Shown: positions 35,581-44,810, numbered from the stretch's first letter. The stretch: 64,000 nucleotides of DNA from an uncultured Paracoccaceae bacterium (GCA_947498985.1 CANMMF010000007.1:124001-188000), one strand, 5' to 3'. Program-made: numbers and translations. Notes: generated by a model from the sequence alone, not told the origin.

Positions 35581-37800
35581 TCAGTTGCAGCTGATGGACA
35601 GGTATTTCCGTGATGACCAGCCGGTGGCATTGCCGCGGCCATTGTTGGGGCGCTGGCATCCGCCGGAGACGCACTGGACCTTGGCCCAGTTGCCAGAGCT
35701 TGCCAGAACCTTCAGCTGGTCGCCGAGATAGGTTTCGGAGATTTTCTGGCTGCTGGACGTGGCGCGCGAGCGCATCGCCAGAAAGCTGTTATTGCCCCCA
35801 CGCGACCGCGGGTCGAGATTGACCACACGGGCCCAGCATTGCGACGATTGCGCGCGCGGTTTGGATGTGGCCAGAAGCGGCGTGTAGACCCAGCCGATGC
35901 GACCGTCCGGGATGCGTACCTTGGACCACTTGCCAGAGCTGCCGATCACCGAAACGGTGCTGCCGGTGCGCACCGCGGTGATGATGCTGTTGTTGGTCCC
36001 GGGGCCGCGGCGCACATTGAGCTCTCCGTCAGAGCTGTTGACCCACATGGTCCTGCCGGAGGTGCCGCCACCGTCTCCGCCGCCACCACCGGCATCGATG
36101 ACCGGGCTGCCATTGCCGCCGCCCCAGAGGACCTCGGCGATATAGCGGGTGCCGGTCGAGCAATAGCTGTCGCTGGGCACACGGCGGTTGGCGACCAGGG
36201 TCCGGATCTGGCGGTCGGCATCCGAGCGCGACACGGTGGCCACGGTGATGCCGTAATAGCCGTTGGAGGATTTGAACATCCGCACACCGCTGCGCCCGGA
36301 AAACCACTGGTTGATAAAGCTGGTCGCCTCCGAGATGCTCGCCCGCGACGCGGTCACGATGTAGCAGCGGTTGCCCGAGAGCGTGTAGTTGCCAGAGACG
36401 ACGCGCGGGCCGTTATTCTGCGGCGGCGGCGCGCTGACCGGCGCCTTCAGATATGCGATGCGGTCGATCATGGTCTGGCCGATGCAGGCTTCGTTGCTGC
36501 CGCAGCGGTCGCGCGAGCCGGTGCGCCAGGACGATTGCTGGGACGCCGTGCTCTTGCCCGACTGGTTGTTGTAGGCGCGGGTCATTTCCGCATCGAGCCC
36601 GGCCAGATAGGCGCTGGAACAGATCGCGCGCTCGGTCGCGTTGAGCCCGCCATTGCCACACCAGGGGCGCAGCGGCGTGTTGTCCACAACCGGCGGTGCC
36701 GGGGTGGTGTCGACGGGTGGCGTCACCGGCGGCTGCTCGGTCAGCTTGCATTCGGATTCGATGAAGTAACGCGCAAGACCGGCAAACTTGTGATCGTCGC
36801 ATTCGGCCATGTAGGCCTCGTAGGCAAAGCAACGGCCGAAGTTCTTGGCCTCGTCGTAAAGCGCGTCGCAGATACCCGTCTCGGGCTTGCCGATATCGAT
36901 CGGCGGCTCCACGGGGTCGACAGGCTCAACCGGATCGACCGGCGGCGGGCGGGTGTCGCCACCGGCACCAAGCGCGACCTGCAGCACTTCGGAGCGCGCG
37001 ATGATGTCGCGCATCGGAATGGCGAAGTTCACGCTGTCCTTCTTGGAGCCCGCATGGTGCAGCGCCACAACCATCTGCAGCGACGCGTCGATCACCGGAG
37101 AGCCGGAATTGCCGGGCAGGGTATCGCAGGTGTGCAGCAGGCGGTTGCCGGAGATCGCCGGGGCGTTGGCGCGGCATTGCTCGCGGCTGATGCGCTGGGC
37201 CTCGCCCATCGGATGGCCGATCACCCAGTAGGGATCGCCATCGCGCGGCGTGCGGTCGGTCAGCGGCAGAACGCCGTAATCGGCGCTGGGATTGCCCAGC
37301 ACCTCGAGCAGCGCATAGTCGAGATCCTTGTGCGCTTCGACCGGGTTGGGGTTCACGATGAAGGTCCGCGTGCCTTCCTCGACACCGGTCTGGCGGTAGC
37401 CCGCCACGAACTGCACCGCGTCGATGCGCGTGGCGCGGGCGCGCTCGTTGTCGAGGATGCCGGGCACGCAGTGGTAATTCGTCAGGATGTGCTTGTCGCT
37501 GACAATGAAGGCGGTGCAGGGGAAGACATCGACATCCGTCAGGATATCGAGCCGACCGACCGAGAGGCCGATCTTGGAAAAGATGCTGTCGTCGGAATAT
37601 TTGGTGATCGACTCGTTGTTGTAGCTGCCGATGGAAAGCTCAAGCTCGTCCATGTCCCAGCCACCCCCGGCGGCCTGGTTCTTCTTCAGGACCACCTGGC
37701 CAAAGCTGGCACGGTCGAACCCGACGAAGTCTTCGGCGGCCACAGGCGCCGGTGCGGTGAAAGCCGCGGCGCAGGCCGCGATGGCAGCAAGAATTCGCAT
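35581..37800 (-). CDS. Multidomain secreted trypsin-like protease (S1, LprI-like, SPOR-like, SH3b)
   Basis: 739 residues with a signal peptide (1-22). The chymotrypsin-fold protease domain (about 45-280) has the triad H110 (TNYHC), D161 (KDLDYALLEV) and S232 (PGNSGSPV). A Pro/Val/Asp linker follows, then a cysteine-pair region. A DUF1311/LprI-like segment (WCGNGGLNATERAICSSAYL, 380-399) and a SPOR-like domain (about 475-560, CYIVTASRASISEATSFINQ) come next. A Gly-rich linker precedes one clear SH3b domain (ELNVRRGPGTNNS, 593-605) and a second SH3-like module to the end. These accessory parts point to peptidoglycan targeting. It is the first gene of the operon, with GGAGGG before the ATG. Confidence 0.85.
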   Translation of the reverse strand: MRILAAIAACAAAFTAPAPVAAEDFVGFDRASFGQVVLKKNQAAGGGWDMDELELSIGSYNNESITKYSDDSIFSKIGLSVGRLDILTDVDVFPCTAFIVSDKHILTNYHCVPGILDNERARATRIDAVQFVAGYRQTGVEEGTRTFIVNPNPVEAHKDLDYALLEVLGNPSADYGVLPLTDRTPRDGDPYWVIGHPMGEAQRISREQCRANAPAISGNRLLHTCDTLPGNSGSPVIDASLQMVVALHHAGSKKDSVNFAIPMRDIIARSEVLQVALGAGGDTRPPPVDPVEPVDPVEPPIDIGKPETGICDALYDEAKNFGRCFAYEAYMAECDDHKFAGLARYFIESECKLTEQPPVTPPVDTTPAPPVVDNTPLRPWCGNGGLNATERAICSSAYLAGLDAEMTRAYNNQSGKSTASQQSSWRTGSRDRCGSNEACIGQTMIDRIAYLKAPVSAPPPQNNGPRVVSGNYTLSGNRCYIVTASRASISEATSFINQWFSGRSGVRMFKSSNGYYGITVATVSRSDADRQIRTLVANRRVPSDSYCSTGTRYIAEVLWGGGNGSPVIDAGGGGGDGGGTSGRTMWVNSSDGELNVRRGPGTNNSIITAVRTGSTVSVIGSSGKWSKVRIPDGRIGWVYTPLLATSKPRAQSSQCWARVVNLDPRSRGGNNSFLAMRSRATSSSQKISETYLGDQLKVLASSGNWAKVQCVSGGCQRPNNGRGNATGWSSRKYLSISCN

Positions 37801-37894
37801 AATGCCCTCCCGGGCGAATAGAGTTCAATTCTATGCCGATGATGTTGGTTCACCCGAGGGCAACCTGTCAACGAACGAAAACCTTACCCCCGGT

Positions 37895-37990
37895 GCCACA
37901 AACCCTGTGGCGTGGCCCGAAACGCACGAAGCTGGACTTTTTGACCGAAGCGGCGCGGGCGGTGCGCCAGAGGCCGGTCAATTTGGTCAA
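37895..37990 (+). promoter_or_regulatory. Structured leader upstream of tupB
   Basis: Before the tungstate importer the plus strand holds a small hairpin (GCCACA-AACCC-TGTGGC, 37895-37911). A nested stem follows: TTGACCG (37941-37947) pairs with CGGTCAA (37975-37981) around GGCGC (37952-37956) and GCGCC (37964-37968). A second GGTCAA at 37985-37990 could pair with the same TTGACC arm instead. I see no match to the Moco/Tuco riboswitch core. A regulatory RNA or operator role is inference. Confidence 0.35.
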
Positions 37991-38069
37991 ATCGCCGATT
38001 TTGACGCATTCCGACTGGATTGCTGTGCATTTTCATGCGAATTTTCCCGCATGAGGGAGGAAACGTCAC

Positions 38070-38777
38070 ATGCCCGGCTTGATGGAGGCCTTTTGGGACG
38101 CATTGCGCCTGATCGCCTTGGGCGATGCGGATCTGTGGGAGATCATCGGCCTGTCGCTCCGTGTGACAATGACGGCTGTGGGCCTCTCCTGCCTCATCGG
38201 TCTGCCTCTGGGTGCGGTGGTGGGCGCGTTTCGCTTCCCCGGACGCACTGCGCTGTCGCTCATCCTCAACGCGCTGATGGGGTTGCCGCCGGTTGTGGTG
38301 GGCCTCGGTGTCTACCTAATGCTCTCGGCCTCGGGGCCGCTGGGGGTGCTGCAGCTTCTTTACACGCCAACCGCGATGATCCTTGCGCAGATGATCCTCG
38401 TGACGCCGATCGTCGCGGCGCTCACACGTCAGGTGGTCGAGGATCTCAACGAGGAGTATGCCGAGCAGTTCGCCTCGCTCGGCGTGCGGCGGATGGAGCG
38501 GGTTGCGGCGCTGATCTGGGACGCGCGCTACAGCCTTCTGACGGTCGCACTTGCAGGGTTCGGACGCGCGGTGGCCGAAGTGGGGGCGGTGCTGATCGTG
38601 GGGGGCAATATCGACCACGTCACCCGCGTGATGACGACGACCATCGCGCTCGAGACCTCCAGGGGCAATCTGCATCTGGCTTTGGCGCTGGGCGCGGTGC
38701 TGCTGGTGATCGCGCTGCTGGTCAATGCCGCGGTCATGGCGGTCCGGCACACGGCGCAAAAGGTGGCCTATGCGTGA
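38070..38777 (+). CDS. tupB: Tungstate ABC transporter permease TupB
   Basis: 235 residues with five to six hydrophobic segments and the ABC permease EAA-like loop EYAEQFASLGVRRMERVAALIW. GLPPVVVGLGVYLMLSASGPLG and the C-terminal GRAVAEVGAVLIVGGNIDHVTRV region are typical of TupB/WtpB-like importers. It overlaps tupC by 8 bases (ATGCGTGA). The order is tupB-tupC-tupA, rather than tupA first. GGGAGG precedes the start. Confidence 0.92.
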   Translation: MPGLMEAFWDALRLIALGDADLWEIIGLSLRVTMTAVGLSCLIGLPLGAVVGAFRFPGRTALSLILNALMGLPPVVVGLGVYLMLSASGPLGVLQLLYTPTAMILAQMILVTPIVAALTRQVVEDLNEEYAEQFASLGVRRMERVAALIWDARYSLLTVALAGFGRAVAEVGAVLIVGGNIDHVTRVMTTTIALETSRGNLHLALALGAVLLVIALLVNAAVMAVRHTAQKVAYA

Positions 38778-39531
38778 TCTGACCGATTTCGACGAAGCGG
38801 GCCTTGCCGCACCGCCACTGCTGGAGACCCGGGGGCTCACGTTTGCCGCGGGCGGGCGGCGGTTGATCGACGGGGTGAACCTGACGCTCCGGCCCGGACG
38901 CCGGGTTGCGATCATGGGGCCCAATGGCGCGGGCAAGAGCCTGCTTTTGCGGCTGATGCACGGTTTGTTGACCCCCGCTGACGGTGGCGTGCTCTGGCAG
39001 GGCAGGCGCCTCGATGCTGCGGCGCGCGCGGCGCAGGCCATGGTGTTCCAGCGCCCCGTGCTGCTGCGCCGCTCGGTTCTGGGCAACCTCAGCTTTGCCC
39101 TGCGCGCCCGCGGCGTGCCGCGCCACCTGCGTCCCGCACGCGCCGAAGAGGCGTTGGCGCGCGCCCGGCTCACGGGCCTGGCACGCAGCCCGGCGCGGCG
39201 GCTGTCGGGCGGCGAACAGCAACGGCTGGCCCTGGCGATGGCGCTTGCCGGGCGGCCATGGGTGCTCTTTCTCGACGAGCCGACGGCGAGCCTCGATCCC
39301 GCCTCTACCCATGCGGTCGAAGAGATGCTGGCAGAGGCGCATGCTCAGGGTGTTACAACCGTGACGGTGACCCATGATGCAGGGCAGGCGCGGCGCGTGG
39401 GCGACGATCTGGTTTTCCTGCAGGCGGGTCGCGTGGCGGAGGCGGGGCCGGTGGCCAGCCTTCTCGATGCGCCCCGCTCTGGCCCGCTCCGGGCCTGGAC
39501 GGAAGGGCGGCTCTGGCTGCCCGACAGATGA
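38770..39531 (+). CDS. tupC: Tungstate ABC transporter ATP-binding protein TupC
   Basis: 253 residues with Walker A GPNGAGKSLLLRL, Q-loop MVFQRPVLLRRSV, signature LSGGEQQRLALAMAL, Walker [14 protein letters not shown] and switch VTVTHDAGQA. The short protein without a TOBE domain fits TupC rather than ModC/WtpC. It overlaps tupB and is followed by tupA after 28 bases. Confidence 0.9.
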   Translation: MRDLTDFDEAGLAAPPLLETRGLTFAAGGRRLIDGVNLTLRPGRRVAIMGPNGAGKSLLLRLMHGLLTPADGGVLWQGRRLDAAARAAQAMVFQRPVLLRRSVLGNLSFALRARGVPRHLRPARAEEALARARLTGLARSPARRLSGGEQQRLALAMALAGRPWVLFLDEPTASLDPASTHAVEEMLAEAHAQGVTTVTVTHDAGQARRVGDDLVFLQAGRVAEAGPVASLLDAPRSGPLRAWTEGRLWLPDR

Positions 39532-39559
39532 AATTCCCCTGAAACCGACGAGGCGGAGA

Positions 39560-40375
39560 ATGATCCGACACGCAGTTCTGACGCTTGGCGCTATCTTCGC
39601 GCTGTCCCTCCCGGCGGCTTTGGCGGCGGAGGAGTTCATCACCGTGCAATCGACCACGTCGACGCAGAATTCGGGCCTCTTCGACCATATCCTGCCGATG
39701 TTCGAGGCCGGGACCGGCATCGATGTGCGCGTTGTTGCGGTGGGCACGGGGCAAGCCATCCGCAACGCGATGAACGGCGACGGGGATGTGCTTTTTGTGC
39801 ATGCGCGCGCCGCTGAAGAGGCGTTTGTGGCCGATGGCTTCGGCACCGCGCGGCATGACGTGATGTATAATGATTTTGTCGTTGTCGGCCCGGCGGCGGA
39901 TCCGGCCGGTGTGTCGGGCATGCGCGATTCCGTCGCAGCCTTGGCGCAGATCGCCGGTGCGGGGGCGGTCTTTGTCTCGCGCGGCGACGACAGCGGCACG
40001 CACAAGGCCGAAGGCGCGCTCTGGTCGGAAACCGATGTGGATCTGGAGGAGGCCTCGGGCGGCTGGTACCGCGAAACCGGCTCCGGCATGGGGGCGACGC
40101 TGAATATCGGGATCGGTATGGGCGGCTACGTGCTGACCGACCGCGCCACCTGGATCGCCTTTGGCAACAAGGGCTCGCATCGGGTGCTGGTCGAAGGTGA
40201 TGCGCGGCTTTTCAACCAATATGGCATCATTCTGGTCAACCCCGCGGTGCATGCGCATGTGAAGGCCGAGGCCGGGCAGAGCTTTGTCGACTGGATCCTG
40301 TCGGCAGAGGGGCAGGCGGCAATTGCAGGCTACGAGGTCGCCGGGCAGCAATTGTTCTTTCCCAACGCAAAGTGA
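39560..40375 (+). CDS. tupA: Tungstate-binding periplasmic protein TupA
   Basis: 271 residues with a signal peptide (to about 22, ALAAEE). The TupA signature TTSTQNSGLFDHILPMFEAG is followed by VVAVGTGQAIRNAMNGDGDV. Further on are MYNDFVVVGP and the anion-contacting SRGDDSGTHKAE. In characterised TupA proteins the T-T-S and S-R-x-D-x-S-G-T motifs bind tungstate with very high selectivity over molybdate. GGCGGAG precedes the ATG. It is convergent with the putative regulator, with only 6 bases between them. Confidence 0.95.
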   Translation: MIRHAVLTLGAIFALSLPAALAAEEFITVQSTTSTQNSGLFDHILPMFEAGTGIDVRVVAVGTGQAIRNAMNGDGDVLFVHARAAEEAFVADGFGTARHDVMYNDFVVVGPAADPAGVSGMRDSVAALAQIAGAGAVFVSRGDDSGTHKAEGALWSETDVDLEEASGGWYRETGSGMGATLNIGIGMGGYVLTDRATWIAFGNKGSHRVLVEGDARLFNQYGIILVNPAVHAHVKAEAGQSFVDWILSAEGQAAIAGYEVAGQQLFFPNAK

Positions 40376-40381
40376 GCCCTG

Positions 40382-41329
40382 TCAGGGCGCGCTCCATCGC
40401 ACCGTGCCCGTCTCGGAGACATCATAGCCTTCAAGCGCCGCGGCCTTGTCGGCAAACGCCGCTGTCTTGAGAAATCCCATGAGCTTTTGCAGCGGCGGTT
40501 CGAAATAGCCGCGGCGGCAGACCAGCAGGTCGAAACGCTCCTGCACCAGCGGCAGAAACGGCAGCGAAAACCGCTGCGCCATGGAGGCCAGACCCAGCGT
40601 GGCATCCGCCTCGTCCGAGGCGACCATGGCCGCGGCGTCGCTTTCGGTATGGGCGGTGCCCGCGTGCCGGAAATCCTGCGCAGACAGCCCGTCCGCCGCG
40701 CAAAGCTGCGCCCAGAGCCGCGCGCTGCCGGTGGTGTCGGGGCGATGCGCGATGCGGCGTGTCTTCAGGTCCGCAAGCGCGCTGGCGCCGGACAGATCCT
40801 GCGACAGGATCACGCCGCGCGCCCGGGTGGCGAAGCCGAGCAGCACCGCATCGCGCGGCGCGTTTTCGGCCACCGTTTCGACGTTCCAGCCGCCACTTTC
40901 GGGGATGTGCATGCCCGCGACCACCGCCTCGTCGCGCAGAAACCGCGACAGCCCGTCAAAGCTGCCTTCGGTCAGCAACGCGAGCCCCGCGCCGCTTTCG
41001 CGCACCGCCCAGTCGAGCAGCGGATCGTGTGAGCCCACCAGCAGGGCGGGCCGCTCGGCCACCGGACCATCGGCCCAGGCCAAGAGCGCCGCGCGCGGAA
41101 AGAGCAGCTTGCCGGTCAGGCGGCGATGCGGGATCGCCCCTTCAGCGGCCAGATCGTAGACCTTGCGCTCTTTCACGCGCAGCAGGTCGGCCACTTCTTT
41201 GGTGGTCAGGAACAGCGGGTCGGGGTTGGTCAACGGCGGCGTCTCGTCTTGGGATGGCGGCAGTGCACGCCGCCTGCGGGCCGAAGGCAAGCCCTTTTCT
41301 TTTTGGCGTGCCGCACCGGCGCGGCTCAC
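40382..41329 (-). CDS. Excisionase-type HTH regulator with periplasmic-binding-like domain
   Basis: Up to 315 residues. An HTH_17/excisionase-like DNA-binding domain ([20 protein letters not shown], about 39-58) is followed by a PBP-like ligand domain of about 200 residues ([20 protein letters not shown] onward). This layout is found in molybdate- or tungstate-responsive regulators. The position convergent with tupA makes it a candidate regulator of tungstate uptake. The GTG at 41329 overlaps the stop of the preceding ABC gene (GTGA), but the first 32 residues are basic and atypical. A TTG at 41233 is a plausible alternative start. Confidence 0.72.
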   Translation of the reverse strand: MSRAGAARQKEKGLPSARRRRALPPSQDETPPLTNPDPLFLTTKEVADLLRVKERKVYDLAAEGAIPHRRLTGKLLFPRAALLAWADGPVAERPALLVGSHDPLLDWAVRESGAGLALLTEGSFDGLSRFLRDEAVVAGMHIPESGGWNVETVAENAPRDAVLLGFATRARGVILSQDLSGASALADLKTRRIAHRPDTTGSARLWAQLCAADGLSAQDFRHAGTAHTESDAAAMVASDEADATLGLASMAQRFSLPFLPLVQERFDLLVCRRGYFEPPLQKLMGFLKTAAFADKAAALEGYDVSETGTVRWSAP

Positions 41330-42054
41330 AACACGCGCGACAGGAACGCGCGGGTGCGCGGCTCGGACGGGTTGGAAAAGATCCTGTCCGGCGGGCCTTC
41401 CTCGCAGATCCGCCCGCGGTCGAGGAAACAGACCCGGTCCGCGAGTTCCCGGGCAAAGCCCATCTCGTGCGTGGCGAGGATCATCGTCATGCCCTCGGCG
41501 CGCAGGGAGCGCAGCACGTCGAGCACTTCGCCCACCAGTTCCGGATCGAGCGCCGAGGTGATCTCGTCAAACAGCATGATCTCGGGCTGCATGGCGAGGG
41601 CGCGGACAATCGCCACGCGCTGCTGCTGCCCGCCAGACAACTGGTCGGGGTAGTGATGCATGCGGTCAGCCAGACCGAAGCGGTCAAACAGCGCCTCGGC
41701 CTCCGGTGTGACCTCTGCCGCGCTGCGGCCCCTGACCCGGCGCGGCGCCAGCAGAGTGTTTTCCAGCGCGGTCATATGCGGAAAGAGGTTGTATTGCTGA
41801 AAGACGATGCCGATGCGTTGGCGCACCGGTTGCGGGTCGAGCCCGGGTTCGGAAATATCCTGCCCGTCCAGATAGATATGCCCGTCATCGACAGGCTCCA
41901 GAAGCGTCATCAGCTTGAGCAGCGTCGATTTCCCGGATCCAGACGCGCCGATCAGGCAGGTCATCTCGCCGGTGGCGATAGACAGATCGATGCCGTCGAT
42001 CACCAGATGATCGCCAAACGCCTTGCGCACGGCCCGCAGCTCCAGCAGCGCCAT
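41326..42054 (-). CDS. Polar amino-acid ABC transporter ATP-binding protein
   Basis: 242 residues with Walker [14 protein letters not shown], signature [15 protein letters not shown], Walker [17 protein letters not shown] and switch [15 protein letters not shown]. This is the GlnQ/HisP type. The ATG overlaps the permease gene stop by one base, so translation is coupled. It energises the importer encoded by the two upstream leftward genes. Confidence 0.93.
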   Translation of the reverse strand: MALLELRAVRKAFGDHLVIDGIDLSIATGEMTCLIGASGSGKSTLLKLMTLLEPVDDGHIYLDGQDISEPGLDPQPVRQRIGIVFQQYNLFPHMTALENTLLAPRRVRGRSAAEVTPEAEALFDRFGLADRMHHYPDQLSGGQQQRVAIVRALAMQPEIMLFDEITSALDPELVGEVLDVLRSLRAEGMTMILATHEMGFARELADRVCFLDRGRICEEGPPDRIFSNPSEPRTRAFLSRVL

Positions 42055-42878
42055 CAGCTGCGCGCCTTGCGCTGGCGGTTCATCAGGTGGTCGGCATAGC
42101 GGGTGGCCGGGATCGTCAGCGCCAGAAAGATCAGCGCGGCACCCACGTAAGGCGTGAAATTGGCCATCAGCGATTTGTAGACCCCGGCCTGGCGGAAGAT
42201 CTCCACCGGGCCGATGAAGCTCAGCAAGGCCACGTCCTTTTGCAACGCGATGAAGAGGTTCATGTTGGCCGGCACCACGCGGCGCAAGGCCTGCGGCAGG
42301 ATCACGAAGCGCATTGCGTCGGACGGGGTGAGCCCCAGCGACAGCGCCGCTGCGCGCTGGCTGTCATGGATGGATTCGATGCCCGAGCGGATCACCTCGG
42401 CCACATAGGCCGCGTAGACCAGGATCAGCGCGAGGCTGCCCCAGATATAGGGTGAGTTCCAGGGCCGCGGCAGGCCGAGACCCGGGACACCGAAGCCGAT
42501 GAGATAGATGACGAGGATCACCGGCAGGCCGCGGAAGATGTCGGTATAAAGCATCGCGGCGAGGCGCAGCGGATAGAGCGCGGGGTTGCGCAGGTCGCGC
42601 GCCAGCGCCACCAGCAGGCCGAGGGCGGCGATGAGCGGCGCGCACCAGGCAAAGATCGCGATGTCGAGCAGGAAGGCGTTGAGCAGCCCGGGGAAGGTCT
42701 TGGCAAAGACCTCGGCATTGAAAAAGCTGCGCTTGACCGCCTCCCAGCCCGGGGCGAGCGGGATCAGCAGGACCAGTGCTGCGAGCACGGCACAGGTGGA
42801 GCCCGCGGCGATGGTCGTGGCGCGGCGGCGCTGGCGGGCCTCGAAGACCTGCCGCCTTGTGAGGGGCGTGCCGGTCAT
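42054..42878 (-). CDS. Polar amino-acid ABC transporter permease
   Basis: 274 residues. A basic N-terminal tail ([12 protein letters not shown]) precedes the membrane segments, including [12 protein letters not shown] and the His/Glu/Gln/Arg-family loop [18 protein letters not shown]. The EAA motif region is [26 protein letters not shown]. Only one permease gene is present, so the channel would be a homodimer. Tandem hairpins separate it from the binding-protein gene. Confidence 0.9.
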   Translation of the reverse strand: MTGTPLTRRQVFEARQRRRATTIAAGSTCAVLAALVLLIPLAPGWEAVKRSFFNAEVFAKTFPGLLNAFLLDIAIFAWCAPLIAALGLLVALARDLRNPALYPLRLAAMLYTDIFRGLPVILVIYLIGFGVPGLGLPRPWNSPYIWGSLALILVYAAYVAEVIRSGIESIHDSQRAAALSLGLTPSDAMRFVILPQALRRVVPANMNLFIALQKDVALLSFIGPVEIFRQAGVYKSLMANFTPYVGAALIFLALTIPATRYADHLMNRQRKARS

Positions 42879-42891
42879 CGGGCGTGCTCGT

Positions 42892-42943
42892 CCAGCCCGG
42901 GCGGGCTGGCCTCGCGAGATCCGGGCGGCAGCGCAGCCGCCCG
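42892..42943 (-). promoter_or_regulatory. Tandem intercistronic hairpins in the amino-acid ABC operon
   Basis: Two perfect stems lie in the 92-base gap after the binding-protein gene. One is 7 bp (42892-42909, CCAGCCC-GGGC-GGGCTGG). The other is 8 bp (42922-42943, CGGGCGGC-AGCGCA-GCCGCCCG). Such structures often stabilise the upstream mRNA or attenuate read-through, giving more binding protein than permease. That role is inferred. Confidence 0.6.
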
Positions 42944-42970
42944 CCTCATGTCACCGGGTGCCACGAAGGC

Positions 42971-43786
42971 TTACTCGATCACCGGCACACCGGTGGTCTG
43001 TTGCAGCCACTCCGCTTCGATCGCGGCAAGCTTGCCGCTGTCGGTGAGTGCGGCGAGGGCCGCGTTCACGCAGTCTTTCAGCGGGTTGCCTTCCTCCATC
43101 AGCAGGCCGAACTGATCGGGGTTCTCGCTCCGGTCGGGTGGAAACTGGCCAAGGATCGCACCGCCCTCGAGCACCACCGCCGACAGGTACAGCGCGGTCG
43201 GCAGATCGAAGAGTGCCGCGTCGATCTGCCCGGCCTGCATCGCGGCGGTCACGTCGACATTGTCGCCGTAAAGCAGCGGCTCCTTGTCGGGCCCGATGAG
43301 GTCGGTCAGCATCGGCACGGCGGTGGTGTTGGCATCCGCGCCCCAGATCAGCCCCTTGAGGCTGTCGAGATCGGCAGAGGCACCTTCGTCGATCACCGCT
43401 TGCGTGGTCAGCACCGCCATCGCCGAGCTGTAATAGGGATCGGAGAAATCGACGATTTTCTCACGGTCCTCGGTGATCGAGAATTGCTGCAGGTTGAAGT
43501 CGAAATCCTTGGCGCCGGGCTGGATCGACTGGTCGAAGCTGGTGCGCACCCAGGTGACCTTGTCGTCGGCAAAGCCCATTTCGGCGGCCACGGCGTAGGC
43601 CACAGCGGCCTCGAACCCCTGTTTGCTTTCGGGCGCGTCGTCGAGCACCCAGGGGTAAAAGGCCGGGTTGCCGGTGGCGATGGTCAGCATGCCGTCGCTG
43701 ACCGTCTTGCCTGCCGCGCAGTCGTTCTGCGCCAGTGCGGATGTTGCCATCAGCATGGCTGCGGCGGTTGTGGTCCAGAATTTCAT
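42971..43786 (-). CDS. Amino-acid ABC transporter substrate-binding protein
   Basis: 271 residues with a signal peptide (MKFWTTTAAAMLMATSALAQ). The solute-binding family 3 pattern is visible: LTIATGNPAFYPWVLDD, then GFEAAVAYAVAAEMGF, and FDFNLQQFSITEDREKIVDF with the SDPYYSS hinge. The substrate is probably a polar amino acid; reading cannot specify it. AAGGGGGG precedes the start. It is the first gene of the leftward importer operon. Confidence 0.92.
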   Translation of the reverse strand: MKFWTTTAAAMLMATSALAQNDCAAGKTVSDGMLTIATGNPAFYPWVLDDAPESKQGFEAAVAYAVAAEMGFADDKVTWVRTSFDQSIQPGAKDFDFNLQQFSITEDREKIVDFSDPYYSSAMAVLTTQAVIDEGASADLDSLKGLIWGADANTTAVPMLTDLIGPDKEPLLYGDNVDVTAAMQAGQIDAALFDLPTALYLSAVVLEGGAILGQFPPDRSENPDQFGLLMEEGNPLKDCVNAALAALTDSGKLAAIEAEWLQQTTGVPVIE

Positions 43787-43987
43787 ATCGTGCCCCCCTT
43801 GCGGATCATGATCTATCCCGCCCAGACTTGCCTTGCTTTGCGCCGCTGTCCAGAGGGGCTGTGCGTTTCGGTACCGCCCGGGCGCGCGGCGCCGCGCAAC
43901 CGCGCAGGCGATAAGCAGGTGACGGGCTCTGCGCATTGCGGCAATACTTGGTCAAAGACCCCTGCCACCGCCAAGCGAGACTGCCCC

Positions 43988-44683
43988 ATGGATTACGTGA
44001 TTCCCGAACCCGACCGGCCCAGCGTTGCGGTGGCGGGTCAGCAGGCAAGATGGCCGGTGCGGCGGATCTTCTGCGTCGGGCGCAATTACGCGGCACATGC
44101 GCGCGAAATGGGCAAGGATCCTGACCGCGAGCCGCCGTTTTTCTTCACAAAGCCCGCCGACGCGGTGGTGGAAGCCGATGCAACGGTGCCCTATCCGCCG
44201 CAGACGCAGGATCTGCAGTTCGAGGCGGAACTGGTGGTGGCCATCGGCACCGGCGGGCGCGATATCCCCGAAGACCGTGCGCTGGATCACGTATGGGGCT
44301 ATGCCTGCGGCAATGATCTCACGCGGCGCGATCTGCAGCAGGTGGCCAAGGATATGGGACGGCCCTGGGATTGGGGCAAGGCGTTTGATGGCTCTGCCGT
44401 GATCGGGCCGGTGCATGAGGTCGCACGGGTCGGGCATCTGCAGAGCGGGTCGATCACGCTGACACAAAGTGGCGAGGTGCGCCAGCGCGGCGATCTGGCG
44501 GACATGATCTGGAGCGTGCCGGAGGTGATCGCGATCCTGTCGCAGAGCATGGCGCTGGTACCGGGCGATCTGGTGATGACGGGCACACCGGCGGGCGTCG
44601 GGCCGACTTTGGCGGGGGACGTGCTGGAGGTTGCCATCGACGGGCTGGGCAAGCTGAGAACCACAATTGGTGCGCCGCTGTGA
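43988..44683 (+). CDS. Fumarylacetoacetate hydrolase-family protein, probable fumarylpyruvate hydrolase
   Basis: 231 residues, single FAH domain. It has RIFCVGRNYAAHAREMG, FFFTKPADAV, the metal-site glutamates in LQFEAELVVAIG, and GYACGNDLTRRDLQ near residues 101-114. The C-terminal VPGDLVMTGTPAGVGP is also typical. This subfamily hydrolyses fumarylpyruvate or maleylpyruvate to pyruvate plus a C4 dicarboxylate. The next gene encodes gentisate 1,2-dioxygenase, so it is probably the last step of gentisate catabolism. Confidence 0.87.
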   Translation: MDYVIPEPDRPSVAVAGQQARWPVRRIFCVGRNYAAHAREMGKDPDREPPFFFTKPADAVVEADATVPYPPQTQDLQFEAELVVAIGTGGRDIPEDRALDHVWGYACGNDLTRRDLQQVAKDMGRPWDWGKAFDGSAVIGPVHEVARVGHLQSGSITLTQSGEVRQRGDLADMIWSVPEVIAILSQSMALVPGDLVMTGTPAGVGPTLAGDVLEVAIDGLGKLRTTIGAPL

Positions 44684-44810
44684 CCGGCGGTGCCGGAGGC
44701 AGGCCAGAGGAGCGCGGGACCGGCCCCTCGCGCTGCCTGCGGGTGTTTTTGGCCAGAAATATTCCTGGCCGGATGGGCGGCCCGGGCGCTGATGGACAGG
44801 AGGGGGAGGG

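Noticed and set aside
35839-37821. 660-codon rightward frame opposite the protease
   Set aside because: It is antisense to the protease, whose catalytic triad and domain order are intact on the minus strand.
44730-44770. Fifth copy of the dispersed hairpin repeat before the gentisate dioxygenase gene
   Set aside because: Only a loose resemblance to the GTATTTT-purine tail is present, and the GC-rich hairpin core is missing.
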